A stretch of 8,302 nt of DNA from an uncultured Clostridia bacterium. Its GTDB lineage: Bacteria > Bacillota > Clostridia > Oscillospirales > Oscillospiraceae. Within the stretch, counting starts at the first letter, position 1; every line of letters starts with the position of its first letter. The stretch covers positions 1-8,302 of the forward strand of contig CAMGCA010000073.1 of assembly GCA_946011705.1 (NCBI GenBank). Reading direction: 5' to 3'. The notes under the pieces are model-generated. The model saw nothing but the letters and a program-made list of their open reading frames with translations, had not been told where the DNA came from and made no database searches. Of the stretch, positions 1 through 5,384 are shown one piece after another. The translations under genes were made by a program, and so were the position numbers.

Positions 1-1
1 A

Positions 2-769
2 AAGAAGTGTAGACGAATTCCGTTGTTTATCCTGTTACTCATATTCCTTGCCGGGTGCCTGATATCCTTATTTCCCGTAATCAACGAACGATTGTACCGG
101 GAAAAAATGAAAACTACCGTGTCTGAGTTCCAGTCCAATACGGAGCAGCTGCCGCCTGTGGTCATTCTGCCGTCTGGCGATGTAGAAACCACAGAATACA
201 CGCCTGCCATCCATCAGGAGCTATGGAACGATATTCAGCAGTACAACAGTCGGCTGTTTCAAAGCCGACAGGAAGGCATAAATGGCCTTGAGAGTCTGGA
301 AGAAGCATGCTTCAGACTTTCAGACTACGGTATCACCAGCGAAGTGTTTGGCGTTCTTGCAATCCCAGCTCTTGATCTGGAGATGCCAGTGTACCTCGGT
401 GCGTCCAGCCAGAATATGGCTCTGGGAGCTGCCCAGTTGGGGCAGACCAGCATCCCGGTGGGAGGAAAGAACACAAACACGGTTATCGCGGGACATCGGG
501 GTTGGAATGGCGCGGATTACTTTCGGTACATTACCGAGCTGGTGCCGGGAGACCGCATCACGATAACCAACCTATGGGAAACCCTGGAATATGCCGTTGT
601 TGGCACAAGGATTATATCGCCAGATGATGTGGATGCCATTAAAATCCAGCCCGACAAAGATATGATTACGCTCTTTACCTGCCATCCCTATGCGTCAGGA
701 GGGCGGCAGCGTTATCTTGTGTTTTGCGAAAGAATAAAGAACCAAATCAGAAAGGATGATTCAAAATGA
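2..769 (+). CDS. Class C-like sortase, 5' end outside the window
   Basis: Sortases are membrane-anchored transpeptidases that cut surface proteins at an LPXTG-like signal and join them to the cell wall or to pilin subunits. Numbering from a TTG at 23, residues 2-18 form a hydrophobic anchor. The catalytic trio is visible: His158 in AGHRG, Cys220 in TLFTC followed by HPY, and Arg228 or Arg230 just before YLVFCER. The TLxTCxPY pattern and the N-terminal anchor fit class C. I see no clear DPF-type lid motif and no C-terminal membrane helix, so the exact subclass is uncertain. The frame is open back to position 2 with a basic stretch (KKCRR) before the anchor, so the true start is probably just left of the window. 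The stop overlaps the next start (ATGA, 4 nt). It opens an accessory operon of an integrative element; its substrate is not in the window. Confidence 0.9.
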   Translation, partial: KKCRRIPLFILLLIFLAGCLISLFPVINERLYREKMKTTVSEFQSNTEQLPPVVILPSGDVETTEYTPAIHQELWNDIQQYNSRLFQSRQEGINGLESLEEACFRLSDYGITSEVFGVLAIPALDLEMPVYLGASSQNMALGAAQLGQTSIPVGGKNTNTVIAGHRGWNGADYFRYITELVPGDRITITNLWETLEYAVVGTRIISPDDVDAIKIQPDKDMITLFTCHPYASGGRQRYLVFCERIKNQIRKDDSK

Positions 770-1113
770 TCAATCACTACCACTTTGCCGGAGGCGGCTG
801 CAATGAAAATGTTCGTACCATGGGTTTTCCCGTGCTGATTGTAAACATCGAGGCAGCCGTTCCCTCTGTGCCCCAGAAACAGAAGGAGACTACCGATTTG
901 ACCAACAAAGAAAAGAACAGAGCCTCAGTATACTGCCTGTGTCCCCGGTGCCGAGCCATGTTCTTCAGTGCCAAGAAGTTCTATATCACACGGGTTGACC
1001 CTTATCAGGTCGAAAAAGATGACTGCACATTCTGCCAGACCGGTGCCGGATTCGACTACCGCGTTGTTCCCAGAAACCCCCGCGGCAACCGCAATGGAGG
1101 TTCCCATGACTGA
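766..1113 (+). CDS. Small zinc-ribbon-like protein of a mobile element
   Basis: A 115-aa protein with no signal peptide or membrane segment. Its most telling feature is a Cys pattern in the second half: CLCPRC at residues 57-62 and CTFC at 87-90, spaced as in a four-Cys zinc ribbon. A basic and glycine-rich tail (PRGNRNGG) follows. The start ATG overlaps the sortase stop, and AAAGGAT lies about nine bases upstream. The 3' end overlaps the next gene by 8 nt. Zinc ribbons of this size often bind nucleic acid or proteins, but I do not recognise the family and assign no function. Its place between a sortase and conserved element proteins argues that it is a real accessory gene. Confidence 0.75.
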   Translation: MINHYHFAGGGCNENVRTMGFPVLIVNIEAAVPSVPQKQKETTDLTNKEKNRASVYCLCPRCRAMFFSAKKFYITRVDPYQVEKDDCTFCQTGAGFDYRVVPRNPRGNRNGGSHD

Positions 1114-1732
1114 GAAGAGAATGGCAGGAGAGTATGAGATTGTTCAGGCAATTTCCGTCGGCCCTACGGAAATTGTTCTGGGGTATTCTCCTCAGAATGA
1201 AGATCTTCCCTACATGACCGCGTTCTGCACCCAAAACGAATTGTTCACTGCATACCAGCACTGCATTGCAGATGACAGCTATCCCCATATTCTGGGCATT
1301 TTCTCTGAGCGCATGACAGACGCCGTAAAAGAGCTGGAACGCCAGCTATCCGCTGAGAACACAGCAGCGGTAGACAACAGACCCTATAGCCAGCAGAAAT
1401 GCCTGAGTACGGAGCAAATCAGCCTGGTATCTCATGCTGACGACCTTCATCAGAAGGTGGTTATCATTAAGCCGGATGTTCTGAAGCCGGAATACCAGCT
1501 TGCCACCAGGCAGCTTTATCTATGTACCGGAGGATTTGGGGCTTCCCCGAACAGCAGAGGATCTGCCTGCTTCTGCACCAATCTATTTACCGGGAAGCAT
1601 AGCCGTTTTGAACGAAGCGACATTCTTGCCACGCTTGAAGCTGATGCAGTACCCAAGTGGGCACAGGAGAAGCTCCGCGAGGCACTTCAATCTCAGCAAA
1701 AGAAAGACAAATCAAAGGAGGCGGCACGATAA
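1106..1732 (+). CDS. Uncharacterised 208-aa accessory protein of an integrative element
   Basis: A soluble-looking protein of unknown function. The ATG at 1106 is chosen because GGAGG lies five bases upstream (1096-1100); an in-frame ATG at 1094 and a much longer open frame from 968 have no such site. Two parts can be seen. Residues 8-75 are compact and aromatic-rich (around EIVQAISVGPTEIVLGYSP). Residues 115-193 form a second, conserved-looking module with VVIIKPDVLKPEYQ, a Cys/Gly-rich core (YLCTGGFGASPNSRGSACFC) and WAQEKL. The tail is lysine-rich. From memory, similar modules occur in accessory proteins of conjugative elements of gut Firmicutes, but I cannot name a domain. It overlaps the upstream gene by 8 nt and the downstream gene by 1 nt, so it is probably translationally coupled to both. 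Confidence 0.8.
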   Translation: MTEKRMAGEYEIVQAISVGPTEIVLGYSPQNEDLPYMTAFCTQNELFTAYQHCIADDSYPHILGIFSERMTDAVKELERQLSAENTAAVDNRPYSQQKCLSTEQISLVSHADDLHQKVVIIKPDVLKPEYQLATRQLYLCTGGFGASPNSRGSACFCTNLFTGKHSRFERSDILATLEADAVPKWAQEKLREALQSQQKKDKSKEAAR

Positions 1733-2718
1733 TGGATTTCTCGATCAGAACTGCAACCCCGGCAGAGCAGATGTATGCCTACAGCCAAAGCAGTCAGATA
1801 GAAGGTCAAACCGGCTGCATTGGTCATCTCCGAGCTGACTTCGATTCGGATGGAAACAGCTTTTATTCCTCCTGGGCCGACCACAACGCAAGCCTGAAGG
1901 ATCAGGCGTTCAAGGATGAATTCGATCATCTAATAAACACGCTGCGTGGTTTGGAAGCTCCCGATGCTTCACAGACCCAACACGAGGCAATTCTTAGAGA
2001 CAGAGCAGTGCTCACTTCGTACTGCTATCGGCACCCGGACAGCAAGAAACCAGGTTTCTACGGCAGAGAGCTGACTCTCAGAGCCGATACGCAGAAACAC
2101 GCTTACATTCTCCGCCTCAATCCTAAAAAAGGCGATTACAATCTGTACTGCTACTGCTATCGCAAAGACTGGTTTGACCGGCACCTGAATAACGCGGAGA
2201 AGGGAATCCGCTTTATTGACCCGAACTACAAAGAGCTTTTTCGGATCGAAGATGGTGACAAGGTTCGATATTCCACAAGGAGCGGAGAAACCCGGCAAAT
2301 GACTTGCCGCTACATTGACGATTATCATTTTGAAGCAAACAGCTATCGGGGAAACAATCTCTACCACATCTGCGAGTTTGCAGAACTGTACCAGAATCAT
2401 GGCTGTCACGGCATCATTCCGCTGCGGAAGTCGCTCCCGGAGAGCTGTTTCAGTACGCTGGGGGCTACCGGGGAGCTGATTGTCATCACCAAGGGCGAAA
2501 AAGGTTACTCGCCCACGGATGTATACCCGCAGAACACTTCCCCAAAAGAAGGTGCAGCTGCTCTGAATGCTGCCAATGGCGTGACCAAAGCGCAGGAAGC
2601 GGCAATGGTGGCTGGTTCCATGTTCGGCTGGGATACGCCTGCTGCAAACCCCAAGAATTACGATGCCCTCGGGCAGCCAATCAAAAACCAACGGCGTTCC
2701 CACGCTGCGGAACGATAG
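1732..2718 (+). CDS. Uncharacterised 328-aa accessory protein of an integrative element
   Basis: Start at 1732 because AAAGGAGG (1714-1721) lies ten bases upstream and the ATG shares one base with the previous stop (TAATG). Visible regions: residues 10-72 (AEQMYAYSQSSQIEGQTGCI and a SSWADH stretch), a Tyr/Cys-rich centre at 123-150 (YILRLNP, YNLYCYCYRKDW), a probable beta-rich part at 160-250 (FRIEDGDKVRY, TCRYIDDYHFE, YHICEFAELY), and a C-terminal stretch at 286-317 (AQEAAMVAGSMFGWDTP). There is no signal peptide, membrane helix or recognisable catalytic motif. I recall such proteins as common passengers next to DNA-processing genes of conjugative elements in Clostridia, without a known role. 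It is followed 12 bases later by mazF and is not an obvious antitoxin in length or composition. Confidence 0.8.
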   Translation: MDFSIRTATPAEQMYAYSQSSQIEGQTGCIGHLRADFDSDGNSFYSSWADHNASLKDQAFKDEFDHLINTLRGLEAPDASQTQHEAILRDRAVLTSYCYRHPDSKKPGFYGRELTLRADTQKHAYILRLNPKKGDYNLYCYCYRKDWFDRHLNNAEKGIRFIDPNYKELFRIEDGDKVRYSTRSGETRQMTCRYIDDYHFEANSYRGNNLYHICEFAELYQNHGCHGIIPLRKSLPESCFSTLGATGELIVITKGEKGYSPTDVYPQNTSPKEGAAALNAANGVTKAQEAAMVAGSMFGWDTPAANPKNYDALGQPIKNQRRSHAAER

Positions 2719-2730
2719 AAAGGAAGCACA

Positions 2731-3093
2731 ATGGATACCACGCCTCAGAAGTATCACCGTGGTGATATTTACTACGCAAATCTCGAACCGCATCTGGGCT
2801 GTGAACAGGGCGGCATTCGCCCGGTTTTGGTGGTGCAGAACGATGTTGGAAATCGCCATTCCAAAACGCTTATTGTATCGGCTCTGACGAGCAGGACCGC
2901 CACCAAAGCAAAACTGCCCACTCATGTGTTCTTAGACCACATCCCAGGAATGTACGCCAGAATCCCATCTCTCGTCCTGCTGGAGCAGATTCACACACTC
3001 GACAAATCCCGCTTATTGGGCTATATCGGCTCGCTCTCCGATTCCCAAATGAAACAGGTCAACACCGCACTGAAATGCAGTCTTGAATTATGA
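2731..3093 (+). CDS. mazF: MazF/PemK-family endoribonuclease toxin
   Basis: A 120-aa protein of typical MazF/PemK length. MazF toxins cleave single-stranded mRNA at short sequences and are normally held inactive by a MazE-type antitoxin. The sequence follows Bacillus NdoA closely: RGDIYYANL (10-18), GCEQGGIRPVLVVQND (23-38) with the catalytic-type Arg30, a Thr in ALTSR (Thr53), KLPTHV, and LLEQIHTLDK. GAAAGGAAG precedes the ATG by five bases. It is the last gene of the sortase operon, with a terminator just downstream. No antitoxin-like ORF lies on either side, so it is solitary within this window; the partner could be encoded elsewhere, or the protein may have a different role. The family call is firm; toxic activity is inferred. 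Confidence 0.93.
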   Translation: MDTTPQKYHRGDIYYANLEPHLGCEQGGIRPVLVVQNDVGNRHSKTLIVSALTSRTATKAKLPTHVFLDHIPGMYARIPSLVLLEQIHTLDKSRLLGYIGSLSDSQMKQVNTALKCSLEL

Positions 3094-3100
3094 CAAACCA

Positions 3101-3130
3101 GCTGGGCAGAAGCTACCTGCCCGGCTTTTT
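3101..3130 (+). terminator. Rho-independent terminator after mazF
   Basis: A nine-base-pair stem with one G.U pair (GCTGGGCAG / CTGCCCGGC), a seven-base loop, and five Ts directly after the stem. It starts 8 bases after the mazF stop and closes the sortase-mazF operon. Confidence 0.88.
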
Positions 3131-3156
3131 ACATAGATGAAAAGGAGGCTACTGCA

Positions 3157-3216
3157 TTGAACAAGATAACGATTATCAGAGCATACTCCAATAACAAGAT
3201 GCTCATAATAGTATAG
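3157..3216 (+). pseudogene. Possible remnant of a recombinase gene start
   Basis: A strong AAAGGAGG (3141-3147) is followed by a TTG and 19 codons before a stop: the peptide begins MNKITIIRA and ends KMLIIV. Short N-termini of the form MNKITxIxA are familiar to me from tandem serine recombinases of Firmicutes elements, directly before the KxRVAAYCRVS catalytic start. Here the frame ends before any catalytic motif. The reading as a collapsed recombinase gene is inference; a leader peptide is the main alternative. Confidence 0.3.
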
Positions 3217-3248
3217 CAATGGAAATCTCGTTTCAGAAAGGATAGTCT

Positions 3249-3428
3249 ATGATTGCAGATGAAATTAAATTCGGCTCCTCAATAGTTCGAATTCATGATG
3301 AGTTTTGCAGCAGCCCGTCTCAAGAGTGTATTTCGCACTTGAATCAGATTGTGTCCAACTCCTACAAGAGGAGAAGCATGGTGGCTGAAGCTGTGTCCAA
3401 TACAAAAGTAGAATCATTGCAACAGTAA
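3249..3428 (+). CDS. Unrecognised 59-aa ORF upstream of the recombinase
   Basis: The ORF encodes a soluble, moderately charged peptide beginning MIADEIKFGSSIVRIHDEFC and ending in VESLQQ. AGAAAGGA lies about seven bases before the ATG, a good ribosome binding site. It starts 33 bases after the preceding short frame and ends 92 bases before the recombinase start, in the same direction. Residues 30-45 (HLNQIVSNSYKRR) could form a basic helix. I do not recognise a family. Its position suggests an accessory protein or a relic of a recombinase gene cluster; nothing in the sequence gives a function. Confidence 0.5.
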   Translation: MIADEIKFGSSIVRIHDEFCSSPSQECISHLNQIVSNSYKRRSMVAEAVSNTKVESLQQ

Positions 3429-3469
3429 TTATTGCAGAATTAACCCATTATTTGGCATTTGCCATACCA

Positions 3470-3498
3470 TTGACGATATGGAAATGCACATATATAAT
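3470..3498 (+). promoter_or_regulatory. Near-consensus promoter of the recombinase gene
   Basis: TTGACG (3470-3475), a 17-base spacer and a perfect TATAAT (3493-3498). The expected transcription start near 3505 falls at the 5' edge of the ribosome binding site AGAAAGGAGG (3505-3514), so the leader would be only about 16 bases. A short dyad TGGC-ATTT-GCCA sits just upstream of the -35 box. Confidence 0.8.
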
Positions 3499-3520
3499 TA
3501 ATCCAGAAAGGAGGCCATGT

Positions 3521-5059
3521 ATGGAGCAATATGTAAAATACCTTCGTAAGTCACGATTCGACCGGGATTATGCAGAACTCAGTGTAGAGGAAACATTGAA
3601 GCGCCATGAGGCAATTCTGGACAAGATTGTACAGGACAGAGGTTATTACGTTGCTAAAACATACTATGAGGTCGTTTCTGGTGAATCAATCGCTGCTCGT
3701 CCGGAAATTCAAAAAATGCTTGAAGAAGTAAGCGCTGGCATCTATGCCGGTGTTCTGGTTGTCGACTTAGAGCGTCTCGCCAGAGGCAATGGCGCTGACC
3801 AAGCTTACATCAGTCAGGTTTTTCAGTTTTCTTCCACAAAGATTATCACCCCATCAAAAATCTACGACCCAACAAATGAGTTTGACGAAGAGTACTTTGA
3901 GTTTGGCTTGTTTATGAGCCGCAGAGAATATAAGACAATCAATCGCAGACTGGTACGAGGTCGTGACAGTAGCGCGTCCGAAGGAAAGTGGATAAGCAGC
4001 ATTGCCCCTTACGGTTACACCAAAGTTAAAATCCCCCACGAAAAGGGATTTACTTTGGAACCACATCCAGACGAAGCACCTTATGTTCAAAAGATCTTTG
4101 AGATGTATCTGGCACAGCAGGGAACCAAATTGATCTGCAATTATCTGAACGATAATGATGTTCCAACCAGACACGGTGACATTTGGAACCCGGCTACAAT
4201 TCAGAATATGATTACAAATCCTGTCTACATGGGCAAGATCAGAAGAGGATGGAGCAAACAGTTAAAAAGTATTGAGAATGGAACTGTAAAGCGGCGTATC
4301 AAACGCTCTAATGAATATGGAAGCTATCCTGTTTTTGACGGTTTGCATCCAGCACTTATAAGTGAAGAAGATTTTCTGAAAGCACAGGAGATCAGAGCGG
4401 AACGAAAACCAGCAAGTAAGGTTCGGGACGATTTTGAACTGAGTAATCCTTTTGCCGGACTTCTTTTCTGTGCTACTTGCGGCAAAACCGTAGGGAGAAC
4501 CACGATGTCTGCTAAACAAAACAAAGCAGCTCGGCTCCGGTGTACCAACCACAGAAACTGCCATAACGGAAGCTCATACTTTGATGTTGTTGAAAAGCAA
4601 ATCATCGATGCCCTCAGAGAGTGGCACAAAGGCTATAAGGTCAAGATCGAAACAGTTGGATATGCCGACGATATTAAGACCGCGAAAAAGCAGCTGAGCC
4701 ATTTAGATCAAGACTATAAGAAGGTGTCAACACAGTTGGACAATGCCTTTGATCTTGTTGAGCAAGGTGTTTATACCTTGGAGATGTTCCAGAGCAGACG
4801 CTTGAAGTTAACTTCTCAGCTCGATGAAATCGATGAGCGGAGAAAAGAACGGCAAGAGTATATCGATCGTCTGGAAGCCAGCCAGAATCAGAAAGCAAAT
4901 CTCATCCCGCAGACAGAAGAATTACTTGCCAGCTATGACCACATGACCAATACAGAACGCAACGAACTGCTAAAAGTCATTCTTGAAAAGATTGACTACT
5001 ATAAGGGAGCCGATGGTGAAATCGTGATTGACCTGTATCCTCGGCTTCCAAAAATTTAG
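3521..5059 (+). CDS. Large serine recombinase (integrase of the element)
   Basis: A 512-aa large serine recombinase that would integrate and excise the element by cutting attachment sites through a phosphoserine link. The resolvase-type catalytic domain spans about residues 1-150. It shows Tyr7-Arg9-Ser11 in YLRKSR with Ser11 as nucleophile, the ERLAR motif at 84-88, and the long-helix segment FMSRREYKTINRRLVRGR. A recombinase domain (about 160-300, with APYGY, LNDNDVPTRHG and ITNPVYMGKIRRG) follows. Next is a zinc ribbon with Cys317, Cys320, Cys341 and Cys347, then a coiled coil (about 384-455) and a C-terminal tail ending LPKI. ATG 3521 is chosen because AAAGGAGG (3507-3514) lies six bases upstream and a promoter lies before it; an open extension to 3452 has no such signals. 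It is the last gene of the element and ends at the proposed junction. Confidence 0.95.
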   Translation: MEQYVKYLRKSRFDRDYAELSVEETLKRHEAILDKIVQDRGYYVAKTYYEVVSGESIAARPEIQKMLEEVSAGIYAGVLVVDLERLARGNGADQAYISQVFQFSSTKIITPSKIYDPTNEFDEEYFEFGLFMSRREYKTINRRLVRGRDSSASEGKWISSIAPYGYTKVKIPHEKGFTLEPHPDEAPYVQKIFEMYLAQQGTKLICNYLNDNDVPTRHGDIWNPATIQNMITNPVYMGKIRRGWSKQLKSIENGTVKRRIKRSNEYGSYPVFDGLHPALISEEDFLKAQEIRAERKPASKVRDDFELSNPFAGLLFCATCGKTVGRTTMSAKQNKAARLRCTNHRNCHNGSSYFDVVEKQIIDALREWHKGYKVKIETVGYADDIKTAKKQLSHLDQDYKKVSTQLDNAFDLVEQGVYTLEMFQSRRLKLTSQLDEIDERRKERQEYIDRLEASQNQKANLIPQTEELLASYDHMTNTERNELLKVILEKIDYYKGADGEIVIDLYPRLPKI

Positions 5060-5158
5060 CGGTTCTGTGGGTATCATCAATACACACATGTTCTGGTCAA
5101 TGACCCCACGGCGGGATACGGCATCTATATTCAAAATATGCTTGACGCGGCGGCGTAA
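5060..5158 (+). pseudogene. 3' fragment of a host gene interrupted by integration
   Basis: After the recombinase stop the same frame stays open to a TAA at 5156-5158. Its last residues, HVLVNDPTAGYGIYIQNM then LDAAA, read like a real protein C-terminus. The TAA is followed immediately by GGAGG and the next gene, as expected for two genes of one operon. No start codon with a ribosome binding site precedes it. I infer that the element cut this gene and left its 3' end here. Only part of the fragment, perhaps from about 5090, may be host-derived. I could not identify the gene. Confidence 0.45.
5066..5088. other. Candidate recombinase attachment site (imperfect inverted repeat)
   Basis: Nine-base arms TGTGGGTAT and ATACACACA, with one mismatch, flank a five-base centre CATCA. 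The repeat starts 7 bases after the recombinase stop. A six-base direct repeat GTTCTG brackets it (5062-5067 and 5090-5095), and a second small palindrome GGTCA-A-TGACC lies at 5095-5105. Serine integrase attachment sites often are imperfect inverted repeats around a short crossover core. The hairpin has no T-run, which argues against a terminator. Confidence 0.35.
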
Positions 5159-5168
5159 GGAGGAAAAT

Positions 5169-5345
5169 ATGGACAATTACAACAGTCTTCCCATTGGCTT
5201 TGGCATGGCGCTGGCCATGAATCCCCCGGCCTTCAATGCCTACTCCAACCTGACGGAGGAGGAAAAGGATGCATTGATCCAGCGGGCACACAACGCCAGC
5301 TCCCAGGAGGAGATGCACGACATCGTGGCGAAGCTCTGCCGGTAA
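5169..5345 (+). CDS. Conserved-looking 58-aa small protein
   Basis: The ORF begins MDNYNSLPIGFGMALAMN and continues with a helical second half (LTEEEKDALIQRAHNASS, then EEMHDIVAKL). The start at 5169 is set by GGAGG at 5159-5163, six bases before the ATG. Codon choice is GC-rich, like the flanking chromosome and unlike the recombinase. I recall small proteins with the same PIGFGMALAMN start and a LTxxEKxxIxxRA segment in Oscillospiraceae, but know no function. It would have been co-transcribed with the gene whose 3' end lies directly upstream; now it lies downstream of the recombinase with no terminator between them. Confidence 0.75.
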   Translation: MDNYNSLPIGFGMALAMNPPAFNAYSNLTEEEKDALIQRAHNASSQEEMHDIVAKLCR

Positions 5346-5375
5346 AAAATGCCCGGGAAGGTAACTTCCCGGGCA
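5344..5375 (-). terminator. Strong terminator of the symporter gene
   Basis: A perfect 11-base-pair stem (TGCCCGGGAAG / CTTCCCGGGCA) with a GTAA loop. On the minus strand six Ts follow the stem, giving a classic rho-independent terminator 10 bases after the symporter stop. On the plus strand the stem also follows the 58-aa gene but has no T-run after it, so termination there would be weaker. Confidence 0.9.
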
Positions 5376-5384
5376 AACGATGAT

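Larger units (their letters stand above)
1..5088 (+). mobile_element. Right-hand end of an integrative (probably conjugative) element
   Basis: The region joins a sortase-mazF accessory operon to a terminal large serine recombinase, a typical end for integrative elements of Clostridia. The change to higher-GC, ordinary chromosomal genes just after the recombinase, and a cut reading frame at 5060-5158, place the right end close to 5060-5095. The exact crossover cannot be fixed without the left end. No relaxase, coupling protein or mating-pore gene is in the window, so conjugation is inferred from the gene types only. Confidence 0.65.

Noticed and set aside
23..25. TTG at 23 as the sortase start
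   Set aside because: There is no ribosome binding site before it, and the frame continues upstream with the basic residues expected before a membrane anchor.
1969..2925. A 318-codon open frame on the minus strand
   Set aside because: It runs antisense across the 328-aa gene and into mazF, has unusual composition and no ribosome binding site, while both plus-strand genes have good signals.
3165..3177. Palindrome GATAA-CGA-TTATC as an operator
   Set aside because: Five-base arms are easily found by chance and no promoter is visible beside it.
3601..3790. Glu84 instead of Asp in the recombinase DRLxR-type motif as a sign of inactivation
   Set aside because: The ERLxR form is common, as far as I recall, in this group of large serine recombinases; Ser11, Arg9 and the arginines of the motif are intact.
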